Positions 24,211 to 32,104 of a stretch of DNA of 55,674 nucleotides are shown one piece after another. Below the pieces are notes generated by a model. It ran no database searches. It had not been told where the DNA came from and saw only the letters and a program-made list of their open reading frames with translations. Position 1 is the first letter of the stretch. Every line of letters starts with the position of its first letter. The stretch is from JAUIAI01 sp049680625 (GTDB lineage: Bacteria; Pseudomonadota; Gammaproteobacteria; Burkholderiales; Burkholderiaceae_E). The stretch lies in the NCBI GenBank assembly GCA_049680625.1, contig JBAUID010000230.1, positions 1 through 55,674 on the forward strand, in the 5' to 3' direction. Made by a program: the position numbers and the translations under genes.

Positions 24211-24985
24211 AGATTCCGAGCATCCTGAGCCTCCCGAGGCGCTGGATATCAGCCGATATATTGGTGAGCTTTCCCACGAGCTACTGAATCCGCTGCATGC
24301 TGCGCTTGGCTTTGTGCAGTTAATGGCAACGGACAGCGAACATCCGATGAGCCGGCAACAGCGCGAGCAACTCGCTCGTATTGAGTCCGCAGGCTATGAG
24401 ATGCTTGCCTTGATTGATGATATCCGGATATTGTCTACGGTCGGGGCGGCGCCGGGCAGACGGAAGTCTGCTGTCGTCGATATGCTTGCGGTACTGGAGT
24501 CAGCTGTCGAACAAGCGCGTCCGCTCGCTGATGTTTACAACACGGCGCTCGAAATTGAAGCACCGGACCTCGACTCTTTGGTGCTGGCCGATCCGGAGTT
24601 GCTGCAACGGGTGGTTTACAACTTGTTGACCAACGCAATTCAGTACAGCCGGCGTAATGTCCGCACGGACAGCACTGGCATTCCTGCAAAAGTCAGGCTT
24701 GGTATTCACTGGCTACGCGGGCGCTGCCGAATTTTCGTTTCAGATAATGGTCCGGGCTTAACCCGTTCTCAGTCCTTGTCACTGTTTGAACCTTTTCAGC
24801 GAATCAGGGACACATCAGCACACGTTCCTGGTAATGGACTTGGCCTGGCGGTCTGTGAGGCTCTGATGTATCAGATGGGCGGAACAATTAGCGTGTGGAG
24901 TTCACCGGGGCGCGGATCCAGCTTTGAAATTGAGCTGGAGCGGATAGGTGTCGCGCCTGCCGCGTCGCCAACGGCTGCCAGCTAA
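24188..24985 (+). CDS. soluble histidine kinase with intact catalytic core
   Basis: Short kinase of about 265 residues with HisKA and HATPase_c only; no membrane segment or sensor domain. The H-box ISRYIGELSHELLNPLHAALGF holds His30; the N-box VVYNLLTNAIQYS, DNGPG and GNGLGL are all intact. The start is uncertain: TTG 24185, ATG 24188 and ATG 24203 are in frame, and the last would overlap the upstream stop as ATGCTTGA. Overlap with the pseudokinase gene implies co-translation in roughly equal amounts. The expected partner is the receiver domain of that protein, making a two-protein version of a hybrid kinase. Confidence 0.9.
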   Translation: MPADSMLEDSEHPEPPEALDISRYIGELSHELLNPLHAALGFVQLMATDSEHPMSRQQREQLARIESAGYEMLALIDDIRILSTVGAAPGRRKSAVVDMLAVLESAVEQARPLADVYNTALEIEAPDLDSLVLADPELLQRVVYNLLTNAIQYSRRNVRTDSTGIPAKVRLGIHWLRGRCRIFVSDNGPGLTRSQSLSLFEPFQRIRDTSAHVPGNGLGLAVCEALMYQMGGTISVWSSPGRGSSFEIELERIGVAPAASPTAAS

Positions 24986-24988
24986 CAA

Positions 24989-25030
24989 AAAATTAAGCCA
25001 GAAAATTAAGCCAGAAAATTCAAGCCAGAG
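24989..25030 (+). repeat. 13-bp tandem repeat after the kinase gene
   Basis: AAAATTAAGCCAG occurs twice head to tail (24989-25001 and 25002-25014), followed by a third, altered copy starting AAAATTCAAGCCAG. It begins a few bases after the kinase stop, in the gap before the LysE gene. Confidence 0.9.
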
Positions 25031-25112
25031 AAGTCGGAGCCAGTCAGCCGCTGAACAAGCTGTAGTATTCGGGTTCTTTTTTGGCTGACCCGGGTCGGCA
25101 CGGGGTTTTTGA

Positions 25113-25727
25113 ATGTTTGCTTTTGCCGCCGCGGTTTTGTTTCTTATCATCACGCCCGGCCCCGGCGTGTTGACCACAGCAGGCATTGGATCGGCTTTTG
25201 GATTCCCGGCCGGTATTCGTTTCCTGTGGGGTTTGTTTGTCGGCACTAATTTGGTCACCCTGGCGGTTGCCAGTGGGCTGGCAGCAGCTGCCCTGGCACA
25301 GCCGGGGTTACGCCAGATCTTGTTGTTTGGCTCGACGGCGTATTTGTTTTACCTGGCAGCACGAATTGCATTTTCTGGTGCGAAGGTCGCGTTTATCGAG
25401 TCGCGCAGCCCGCCGGGGTTTTTCAACGGGGTGTTACTACAGTTTATTAATCCGAAAGCTTATGCAGTGAACACGGTTTTGCTTAGCGGATTCAGCTTCT
25501 GGCCTGGAAATCTTTTTGCCGAGGTTGGGATCAAGATGCTGATCATGAATTTGATCTGGGTGCCGGTGCACTGTTTGTGGCTGTTTGCCGGGGTTTCGTT
25601 GCGGCGTCTTGATCTGTCTCCGAAGTCGCAACGAATAATAAACATGTTCATGGCCGCGGCAATGCTGGCAGTGGTGTTGATTACCTTGCTGGCCACCCAG
25701 CTGCCTGAGGTCGGTAGTAACAGGTAG
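25113..25727 (+). CDS. LysE/RhtB-family amino-acid exporter
   Basis: Inner-membrane exporter of 204 residues with about six hydrophobic segments. It has the family signature near the N-terminus (FLIITPGPGVLTTAGIGSAFGFPAGI), FGSTAYLFYLAARI and the conserved FFNGVLLQFINPKAY. Members export basic amino acids, homoserine, threonine or small amines; the substrate is not predictable. The ribosome site is weak (GGGG, about eight bases upstream). The 3' end carries a 10-bp repeat array that includes its stop. An ABM monooxygenase gene and a PLP decarboxylase gene follow on the same strand. Confidence 0.88.
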   Translation: MFAFAAAVLFLIITPGPGVLTTAGIGSAFGFPAGIRFLWGLFVGTNLVTLAVASGLAAAALAQPGLRQILLFGSTAYLFYLAARIAFSGAKVAFIESRSPPGFFNGVLLQFINPKAYAVNTVLLSGFSFWPGNLFAEVGIKMLIMNLIWVPVHCLWLFAGVSLRRLDLSPKSQRIINMFMAAAMLAVVLITLLATQLPEVGSNR

Positions 25728-25742
25728 CAACCGGTAGTATCT
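25713..25742 (+). repeat. three tandem 10-bp units across the end of the LysE gene
   Basis: GGTAGTAACA, GGTAGCAACC and GGTAGTATCT run head to tail; the stop codon TAG of the exporter gene lies in the second unit. Confidence 0.85.
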
Positions 25743-25813
25743 GACATACTTGAGCCGAACAAACGAAAACAACCCAAGAATCCAACCACTAAAACCACTT
25801 AAACGGAGAAATT

Positions 25814-26122
25814 ATGATCCACGTCATTGCCATTATTACTGCCAAGCCAGGCAAGCGGGCCGAGGTATTAGCTGAGTTCCACAAGAATGTGCCCAACGTT
25901 CTTGCGGAAGACGGATGTATCGAATACGGCCCGGCTGTTGATACCGAAAACGCCGGTCCGATTCAAACCGCGTTTGGTGCCGACACTTTTGTCGTTCTCG
26001 AAAAATGGGAAAGCAAAGAAGCCCTGGCTGCCCATTCGAAAGCGCCACATATGGCCGCTTATGCTGCCAAGGTCAAAGAGATGCTTGCCGACCGGGTAAT
26101 CCACGTGTTGAGCCCGGCCTAA
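25814..26122 (+). CDS. antibiotic biosynthesis monooxygenase (ABM) family protein, putative quinol monooxygenase
   Basis: Small ferredoxin-like-fold protein of 102 residues. It starts MIHVIAIITAKPGKRAEVLAEFHK and contains GCIEYGPAVDTENA, FVVLEKWESKEALAAHSKAPHM and the C-terminal DRVIHVL, matching the YgiN/ABM pattern. Such proteins are cofactor-free oxygenases acting on quinols or aromatics. A good Shine-Dalgarno (CGGAGA) precedes the ATG. It lies between the exporter and PLP decarboxylase genes, all rightward. Confidence 0.88.
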   Translation: MIHVIAIITAKPGKRAEVLAEFHKNVPNVLAEDGCIEYGPAVDTENAGPIQTAFGADTFVVLEKWESKEALAAHSKAPHMAAYAAKVKEMLADRVIHVLSPA

Positions 26123-26123
26123 C

Positions 26124-26163
26124 AGAGTCCGCGTACAACAAGGAGAGTCTGCGATCAACAAGG
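26124..26163 (+). repeat. two tandem 20-bp near-copies before the decarboxylase gene
   Basis: AGAGTCCGCGTACAACAAGG and AGAGTCTGCGATCAACAAGG are adjacent and differ at three positions. Both end in an AAGG that looks like a ribosome site; the true start lies further on, behind GGAGG. Confidence 0.85.
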
Positions 26164-26193
26164 TGAGACCAGGGCATCGCTGGCGGAGGGCTG

Positions 26194-27639
26194 ATGGATA
26201 ACGACGAATTTCGGCGCTGGTCTCATCGCGCCGCCGACTGGGCGGCAGACTATCGCGGATCGCTCGAACAACAACCGGTTCGGGCGCAGACCGCACCGGG
26301 TGCGATTGCCCGGCAAATCGGTTCATCACCCCCGGAGGCTGGCGAGGCATTCGATAATATTTTCAGCGATTTTGCCGACATCATTCCACCCGGTATGACG
26401 CACTGGCAACATCCGCGGTTTTTTGCGTATTTCCCGTCCAATGCGGCGCCGCCGGCAATCATTGCCGAGCAACTGGCCGGTGTGATGGCAGTGCAAGGCA
26501 TGTTGTGGCAAACCTCGCCGGCGCTGACTGAACTGGAAACCTGCATGGTCGACTGGCTGCGTCAGGCGGTTGGCCTGCCCGACACTTTTAGTGGTGTGCT
26601 GCAGGACACTGCCTCAAGCGCCACCTTGTGCGCCGTGCTGACCATGCGTGAGCGGGCATTGAACTGGACGGGTAACAGCCGCGGCCTGGCGGGGCAGGGT
26701 GTGGTGCGAATCTACGCATCAGCCCAAACCCACAGTTCAATCGACAAAGCGATGTGGATTGCCGGCATCGGCCAGGACAACCTGGTGAAGATTCCGTCAT
26801 CATCGCAATACCCGTGGGCTATAGATTGCGCGGCTTTAAAGCAGGCCATTGCTGATGATCGGGCAGCCGGTATGTTACCGGCCGGGGTTATCGGCTGTGT
26901 CGGTGGCACGTCAGTTGGTGCGTGTGACGATATTGCTGCGCTGGCTGAAATTACCCGGGGTGAAAATCTTTTTCTGCACGTGGATGCCGCGTGGGCCGGG
27001 TCGGCAATGATTTGTCCGCAGTATCGTCAACTCTGGCAGGGGGTCGAAAGCGCGGACAGTATCGTCTTTAACCCGCACAAGTGGCTTGGTGTTCCGATGG
27101 AGTGTTCTGCCCACCTTGTGCGCGACCCCGACTCACTGGTCAGAACACTGGCGATACAACCGGAATACCTGAAGACTCACGGCAAAGACGGGTTGATTAA
27201 TTACAGCGAGTGGTCAATTACGCTCGGTCGGCGATTCCGCGCGCTCAAGCTATGGTTTTTGTTGCGTTATTACGGTTTGTCCGGCTTACGTGAACGGATT
27301 GAAAACCATGTTAAGTGGGCTCAGGCGCTGGCTGAGCGTATCGACGCCACTGATGGTTTTGAACTGACCACCCGACCGGTGTTGTCGCTGTTCACTTTTC
27401 GGTTGAACCCCGGCACGGGGCAATGGTCGACACCTGAGCAACTGGATGATTTGAATCAACAATTGCTTGACGCGGTGAATGATGACGGGCGGACTTATCT
27501 GACGCAAACCCGGGTTAGTGTTGTATCAGGCGGCGCACTGGTGATTCGATTTCAGGCGGGCCAGTTTGACACCACCGAGGGTGATGTTGAGCTGGCCTGG
27601 GCCGCTGTGCAAGAACTGGCCGGGCGACTTCTGGCCTGA
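26194..27639 (+). CDS. PLP-dependent group II amino-acid decarboxylase (aromatic-L-amino-acid decarboxylase type)
   Basis: PLP enzyme of 481 residues that removes CO2 from an L-amino acid to give an amine. The family hallmarks are in order: HPRFFAYFPSNAAPP (about 73-87), MLWQTSPALTELE, a His stacking on PLP in SAQTHSS (His180), HVDAAW (Asp264) and the Schiff-base lysine in NPHKWLGV (Lys296). The substrate loop resembles tyrosine/DOPA/phenylalanine/tryptophan decarboxylases, but the exact amino acid cannot be told. GGAGG precedes the ATG. With the LysE exporter and ABM protein it may form an amine-producing module. Confidence 0.9.
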   Translation: MDNDEFRRWSHRAADWAADYRGSLEQQPVRAQTAPGAIARQIGSSPPEAGEAFDNIFSDFADIIPPGMTHWQHPRFFAYFPSNAAPPAIIAEQLAGVMAVQGMLWQTSPALTELETCMVDWLRQAVGLPDTFSGVLQDTASSATLCAVLTMRERALNWTGNSRGLAGQGVVRIYASAQTHSSIDKAMWIAGIGQDNLVKIPSSSQYPWAIDCAALKQAIADDRAAGMLPAGVIGCVGGTSVGACDDIAALAEITRGENLFLHVDAAWAGSAMICPQYRQLWQGVESADSIVFNPHKWLGVPMECSAHLVRDPDSLVRTLAIQPEYLKTHGKDGLINYSEWSITLGRRFRALKLWFLLRYYGLSGLRERIENHVKWAQALAERIDATDGFELTTRPVLSLFTFRLNPGTGQWSTPEQLDDLNQQLLDAVNDDGRTYLTQTRVSVVSGGALVIRFQAGQFDTTEGDVELAWAAVQELAGRLLA

Positions 27640-27671
27640 TGTCGCCACTTGGTTGATAAGCAACACCAACA

Positions 27672-28076
27672 TTAGTCACAGCTGTCGGTCTTGTAGACCT
27701 GGCCGGTACCGAAGAAAAATGCACCGATGAATCCACTGTCGGCGGTTCCACCGGCAATTTTTTCTCCGGCTTCTATCTTGAACAAGGTAACGGATCGATC
27801 GGGTAGCCCAAGGCCGGCTTTGACTTTTGCAGCGTCAGCGCCAAATATTTGCTGAATCAGCGCGCTATCAGCAGCGGCTAACGGCTGGGCAGCACTCCAC
27901 ATACCGTCGTTGCGGGTTGACAGCAGGTATTTGTCGTCATCCTCGGTTATCTGGATCGTCGGGCGGTCGGTGCTGCTGCTCATCGAGAAACACCCGGTCA
28001 GCTCTTCGGTTGGATCGCTTGTGCAACCCGCCAACAAGATAACCGTAGCAGTTGCGGCAAAAATTGCGCCTCTCAT
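27672..28076 (-). CDS. small lipoprotein of unknown function
   Basis: Protein of 134 residues with a lipoprotein signal MRGAIFAATATVILLAGC (lipobox LAGC, Cys18). The mature part (TGCFSMSSS, ISTRNDGMW-like, DSGFIGAFFFGTGQVYKTDSC) looks like a small beta barrel with two further cysteines. I do not recognise the family. A TACAAT -10-like element on the coding strand (28109-28104) lies 28 bp upstream of the ATG, so it probably has its own promoter. Confidence 0.78.
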   Translation of the reverse strand: MRGAIFAATATVILLAGCTSDPTEELTGCFSMSSSTDRPTIQITEDDDKYLLSTRNDGMWSAAQPLAAADSALIQQIFGADAAKVKAGLGLPDRSVTLFKIEAGEKIAGGTADSGFIGAFFFGTGQVYKTDSCD

Positions 28077-28113
28077 GAATTTGAACTCCTTTAAAGTTAG
28101 CCTATTGTAGGCG

Positions 28114-28135
28114 ACCCGGGCCTGGTTACCCGGGT
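28114..28135. promoter_or_regulatory. hairpin ACCCGGG/CCCGGGT upstream of the lipoprotein gene
   Basis: A perfect 7-bp inverted repeat with an 8-base centre lies directly upstream of a TACAAT element that reads towards the lipoprotein gene. It may be an operator, or a terminator for the hisC-like transcript reaching it from the right; no T-run supports the latter. Confidence 0.35.
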
Positions 28136-28157
28136 TTGGCCCGTTGTCTTGTTTATG

Positions 28158-28216
28158 TTTAGTCTGTGTTTGGTCTGTGTCTGATTTGCCGACAGGCCAA
28201 TGTCACCATGTCACCA
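28158..28216 (+). repeat. two short tandem repeats after the hisC-like gene
   Basis: TTTAGTCTGTG and TTTGGTCTGTG are adjacent (28158-28179); then TGTCACCA occurs twice (28201-28216). Both lie in the gap just downstream of the aminotransferase gene. Confidence 0.8.
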
Positions 28217-28243
28217 TGCCACAATGCCTCTATGCTGCCGCGA

Positions 28244-29383
28244 TCAGGCAGCCTGGCTCCTGGTTGCATGCAGTGCGGCGGCAAAACGTTCGCTCAGTAC
28301 TGCCTGCTCTTGTGGCGTACCGACACCAATTCGTACACAGCGGCTCAAGGGTGGCACAGCCGGCATGCGGATAAAAACATCATTGTTCAGTAAATAATTC
28401 ATCACAGCCGCTGCGCGGTCAGGTGAGCCGACGTCGATCGCAACAAAATTGGTTGCCGACTCAATACAGCGCAGGCCGTGGTCTGCTGCCATGGCGTAAA
28501 TTTGTTGACGGCCCGCGGTTACTCTTGCCGCAACCTGTAATAGAAACCCCGGGTCTTGCAGGCTCGCTACCGCGCCAGCCTGGGCAATTCGGCTGACGGC
28601 AAAGTGATTGCGAATTTTGTTCAGCCCGGTGATCAGTTCCGGATGGGCAATAGCATAGCCAATGCGGGCGCCCGCCATGCCCCAGGCTTTCGAGAAGGTT
28701 CGGAACCGCATGACCTGTGGATTACTGATATCAATTTTGGGCACGGCATCGGGTGGTGCAAACTCGGCATACGCTTCGTCCAGCGCCAGGATGGTTGTTG
28801 CCGGCAGGCGATCAATCATCGATTGAATGATGTGACCGCTGTGCCAGGTACCCATGGGATTGTCCGGGTTGGCCAGGTAAATGAGCGGGGCATGATGTTC
28901 GCGGGCGGCGCTGAGTAATCCCTCCGGGTCTTCATGGTCGTCCAGATACGGCACGGTGACCAGTTGTCCACCAAAGCCGGCAACGTGATAGTTAAACGTC
29001 GGGTAAGCACCCAGTGACGTAACAACTGCTGCGCCCGGGGTTAACAACATGCGCACCGTCAGGCCCAGCAGCGAATCAATGCCGGCATCAACACAAATAG
29101 CATCCGCCGTTACCTGATGGCGTTCGGCCAGCATCGCCCGCAGTTCAAAGTTTTCCGGGTCGCCATACCAGGCGGTCTGATCAAGCGCTGCGATCATTGC
29201 CTCGCGGGCTGCCGGGCTGATTCCAAAAGCGCTTTCGTTGGCACCAATGCGTGCCAGGAAGCGGTTGCCCCGTTGACGTTCCAGCGCTTCAGGGCCTACA
29301 AACGGTGTGCTGGCAGGCAGACGCCTGACGAGGGGGGTAAATGGAATAATGGATGCAAGAGATACAACTTTTTCGTTCGACAT
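28244..29383 (-). CDS. HisC-like class I/II aminotransferase
   Basis: PLP aminotransferase of 379 residues resembling histidinol-phosphate aminotransferase. Visible motifs are RIGANESAFGISPAA (substrate-side N-terminus), ANPDNPMGTWHSG, LDEAYAEFAPPDA and the PLP lysine in RTFSKAWGMAGARIGYA. No histidine biosynthesis gene is near. It follows a cytochrome P450 gene by 27 bp on the same strand, so an aromatic or histidine-related amino acid is a plausible substrate. Its role in primary histidine synthesis is uncertain; many HisC paralogues act on aromatic amino acids. Confidence 0.85.
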   Translation of the reverse strand: MSNEKVVSLASIIPFTPLVRRLPASTPFVGPEALERQRGNRFLARIGANESAFGISPAAREAMIAALDQTAWYGDPENFELRAMLAERHQVTADAICVDAGIDSLLGLTVRMLLTPGAAVVTSLGAYPTFNYHVAGFGGQLVTVPYLDDHEDPEGLLSAAREHHAPLIYLANPDNPMGTWHSGHIIQSMIDRLPATTILALDEAYAEFAPPDAVPKIDISNPQVMRFRTFSKAWGMAGARIGYAIAHPELITGLNKIRNHFAVSRIAQAGAVASLQDPGFLLQVAARVTAGRQQIYAMAADHGLRCIESATNFVAIDVGSPDRAAAVMNYLLNNDVFIRMPAVPPLSRCVRIGVGTPQEQAVLSERFAAALHATRSQAA

Positions 29384-29410
29384 GGCAGATCTTCAAAGCG
29401 AGCGGTCGGG

Positions 29411-30628
29411 TTAGTGGGCAACACGTAGCGGCATATCCGGTACCCCGCGAAACACCATCGAACGGTGCCAGTTCAGGGGTTGGTCAGCCAGTTCAATCTT
29501 TGGCCAGCGCGCCAGCAGTTTCGGAAAGGCAACCTGTCCTTCGAGGCGGGCGAGCGGAAAACCAAGGCAGATATGTTTGCCCCAGCCAAAAGCCAGGTGG
29601 GCTACCCGCTCGCGTTCAAAATGCAGACGGTCGGGGTTGGAATAAATCCGCGGGTCACGGTTTGCCGCGGACAACATCAGAAAAACCCGGTCACCCGGCT
29701 CAATGGTTTTGTCGTGTAACGGCACCGGCGCTATGGCAACCCGGGCCTGCGACAGATTGGGGCCGTCAAAACGCAGAACCTCTTCGACGGCATCGCTGGC
29801 CAGAGTTGGATTGTCGCGCAGCACTTGCATCTGTTCCGGAAACTGCAGCATGGCCAGCAAACCGTTCGATAACAAACTAGTTGTCGTTTCATGGCCGGCA
29901 AACAGCAACAAGATAAAAGTTGCGACGAGTTCATCATCCGTAAGCCGGTCGCCGGTATCTTTTTCCTGCAGGTGAACAAGCTGGCTGATTAAATCATTGG
30001 TGGGCTCTGATCGACGTGCCGCAATCAGGTCGAGAAACAAATCGGCCATTTCCCGTGTTGCCGCCTGGGCGATGTTGTACTTCTCTTCAGAGGCGCGGGC
30101 ACTGCCAATGAATAAAGCAATCTGGTCCGATAAGGTTTTGATGCGGCCCAGTTCAGACCCAGGAACCCCGAGCATATCCATGATGACCAAAGCCGGCAAC
30201 GGTCCGGCAAAGTCTTTGATAAAGTTGATTTGCTCCTGACCGTCAAGGGCGTCAAGCAAGTGATCAACACGACGCTCAATTAGCGCACGCATACCATTCA
30301 TCAGCGGCGCATTAAAAACATGGCTGGTCAGCCGGCGCAGGCGGGTGTGATCCGGCGCATCGGTAAATACCATCCATAAGCTCAGGTAGCGAATGATGTC
30401 GGTTATCCGGTCTCGTTCTGATGCTTCGAGGGTCGCAAAAAACGGCCGGAGACGATCCGAAGACAGCGACATGTCCTGCGTCAGGCGCTTGGTGTCGTCG
30501 TAGCGGGTAACCAGCCATGCTTTCAGGTGGGTGCTGTAGTGAGCGGGGTCTTGCTCCCTTAGCACGGCGAGGCTGGGGAACGGGTCAGACATCGTGGCAA
30601 TATCGGCCGGATTAAATTCGGGTTTCAT
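29411..30628 (-). CDS. cytochrome P450
   Basis: Soluble bacterial heme monooxygenase of 405 residues. The I-helix oxygen-binding motif AGHETT is at 244-249, the ExxR pair at Glu283-Arg286 (EEVLRFD), and the heme loop FGWGKHICLG carries the ligand Cys354. Length and motifs are complete. The substrate is unknown and no ferredoxin or reductase gene is adjacent, so electrons must come from elsewhere. The HisC-like gene is 27 bp downstream on the same strand, probably in one transcript. Confidence 0.93.
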   Translation of the reverse strand: MKPEFNPADIATMSDPFPSLAVLREQDPAHYSTHLKAWLVTRYDDTKRLTQDMSLSSDRLRPFFATLEASERDRITDIIRYLSLWMVFTDAPDHTRLRRLTSHVFNAPLMNGMRALIERRVDHLLDALDGQEQINFIKDFAGPLPALVIMDMLGVPGSELGRIKTLSDQIALFIGSARASEEKYNIAQAATREMADLFLDLIAARRSEPTNDLISQLVHLQEKDTGDRLTDDELVATFILLLFAGHETTTSLLSNGLLAMLQFPEQMQVLRDNPTLASDAVEEVLRFDGPNLSQARVAIAPVPLHDKTIEPGDRVFLMLSAANRDPRIYSNPDRLHFERERVAHLAFGWGKHICLGFPLARLEGQVAFPKLLARWPKIELADQPLNWHRSMVFRGVPDMPLRVAH

Positions 30629-30703
30629 GCGGGTTTTCCTGAGAGACGAGAGGCACCTGATGCTGCTGATGTTGCGGGTTTGCCGAGGCTTCAGGGCCAG
30701 AGT

Positions 30704-31363
30704 CTAACCGCCAAAAACCTCAACCGCCATCGCCGCATCGCGCATGTTCATTACGTCGGCTACCCGGGTCTGTGGATCAATGCAGCGCTCGGCCAGTAAA
30801 TCCTGCTCCAGACTGCCCAGGCCCCGGTAACGGATTGTCTGCGTGTCGGTAACTGCGCGATCGGCCAGTTGTTTGCGGATGTGGGCCAGATGCGCCTCGG
30901 AGGCCGCGTAAAAGCTTTGCCCGAGGCTGGCTGAGGTGACGCGAAACAGCGGGGCCCGCACGGTGAGAACCCGTCCGGCATTAAGCAGCGCGGGGTAAAA
31001 GCGTGACAGGAACATCAGCATCAGGGCGCCGCTGTGGATACCGTCAGCATCGGGGTCAAACAGTAAGACCACTTTTTCAAAGCGCAGACTGAACAGAGAG
31101 TTTGCCTTGTCGGCAACCGCCTCTTTGCCCAGGGCGTCGAATAAACTGACGAACAACGCGTTGCTCATGATCCGAGACTCACTGGCTTTGATTGCGTTCA
31201 TCGGTTTGCCCTGCATTGGCAAAACCGCTTGAAAGTTTTTGTCCCGCTGACTGGCCACCGAGCTTGCTGCCGAGTCACCTTCGACCAGGAACAACTCGGC
31301 CCCACTGTCGGGGCCGTGAACGCGACAATCGACCAGCTTGACGGTTTTTTTCCCGTAGCGCAT
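30704..31363 (-). CDS. free-standing TOPRIM half of a GyrB/ParE-type topoisomerase subunit
   Basis: Protein of 219 residues aligning only to the second half of type IIA topoisomerase B subunits. It starts MRYGKKTVKLVDC, then carries the TOPRIM glutamate in FLVEGDSAASS (Glu28) and the metal cluster in FDPDADG (Asp103, 105, 107), and ends with RYRGLGSLEQDLL...VEVFGG, like the GyrB C-terminus. The GHKL ATPase and transducer domains are missing, and an in-frame TGA lies nine codons upstream of the ATG. No Shine-Dalgarno is evident. The wording DPDADGIH and MQGKPMNAIKAS differs from typical proteobacterial GyrB/ParE. It is either an independent domain protein or a 5'-truncated remnant; intact catalytic residues favour some function. 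Confidence 0.75.
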   Translation of the reverse strand: MRYGKKTVKLVDCRVHGPDSGAELFLVEGDSAASSVASQRDKNFQAVLPMQGKPMNAIKASESRIMSNALFVSLFDALGKEAVADKANSLFSLRFEKVVLLFDPDADGIHSGALMLMFLSRFYPALLNAGRVLTVRAPLFRVTSASLGQSFYAASEAHLAHIRKQLADRAVTDTQTIRYRGLGSLEQDLLAERCIDPQTRVADVMNMRDAAMAVEVFGG

Positions 31364-31422
31364 CGGCGCCGTGGTACCGGCTTCGCTTCAGTTGGAGTGC
31401 AGCGCCTGCGGCGTCATCGGCA

Positions 31423-31998
31423 TCAGCGAGTCAGGTACTGGGTCGCCATGCGCAGGATATCGTCGAGTGCCGACCCGTCCTGGTTCTGGTCCAGTACCGG
31501 CTTCAGGATACTCATCAATCCGTCAGCGGCGCCAGGATTGTTGTTAGCCGACGGGGTCGCCGCACGTTCGAAGATATTGTCGGCCCGAGTCTGTTTGCTC
31601 AAGCCTCCCATCACGGCAGCGGCGATTATTGGCAGGAGTTTTTTCAGAATGGAAGAGTCCAGCCCGGTATTGCCGGCGGTGCGGCTGGCTGCTTCACGAC
31701 TGACGGCTTTGTCGCCAAGTAGCTTCTCAAGAATATTGTTGCCATCTGTTGTGGTTGCTGGCTGTGCAAGGATTGATGCGTCGTCAACATAACGGTCATG
31801 GTTGCCAGTCTTTAAGGCGCCAAGCAGGCTGTCCAGGCCGCCGCCGCGTCCGATGTTTTGAGCCAGGGCCCCGGTAAGAATTGGCACCAGCCCTTTAAGC
31901 GCAGACTGTACCTGGGATTCATTCAATCCAAACTGGGCGCCAATTTGTTTCGCAATGGCACCACCCTGGGTGCTAAGCAGCGATTCGAGAAAATTCAT
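31423..31998 (-). CDS. DUF937-domain protein
   Basis: Protein of 191 residues: MNFLESLLSTQGGAIAKQIGAQFGLNESQVQSALKGLVPILTGALAQN is the typical DUF937 start, with a second helical half (ILKKLLPIIAAAVMGGLSKQT) and a C-terminal module VLDQNQDGSALDDILRM. DUF937 proteins resemble YidB-like bundles of unknown function. It is 59 bp upstream of the TOPRIM gene on the same strand and may be co-transcribed with it. Confidence 0.87.
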   Translation of the reverse strand: MNFLESLLSTQGGAIAKQIGAQFGLNESQVQSALKGLVPILTGALAQNIGRGGGLDSLLGALKTGNHDRYVDDASILAQPATTTDGNNILEKLLGDKAVSREAASRTAGNTGLDSSILKKLLPIIAAAVMGGLSKQTRADNIFERAATPSANNNPGAADGLMSILKPVLDQNQDGSALDDILRMATQYLTR

Positions 31999-32017
31999 CG
32001 GAAAATCCTGTGTTCTG

Positions 32018-32045
32018 AGAGTGATAGCCGCAAAAGAGTGATAGC
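32018..32045 (+). repeat. spaced direct repeat upstream of the DUF937 gene
   Basis: AGAGTGATAGC occurs at 32018-32028 and again at 32035-32045, just upstream of the DUF937 start on the reverse strand. The six-base spacer shows a looser duplication than the other arrays. Confidence 0.75.
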
Positions 32046-32104
32046 GAGAATAACCAGTCAGGCTACCATCGCAATATCGTCTGTCAAGCGACCCGGCTTT
32101 GGGT

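Noticed and set aside
25868..26350. 160-residue reverse-strand open frame
   Set aside because: Antisense to the ABM and decarboxylase genes, with shadow-type composition.
28144..28397. Three overlapping plus-strand open frames of 65-76 residues near short repeats
   Set aside because: They are antisense to the end of the aminotransferase gene and extended by the short tandem repeats; no ribosome site or family pattern.
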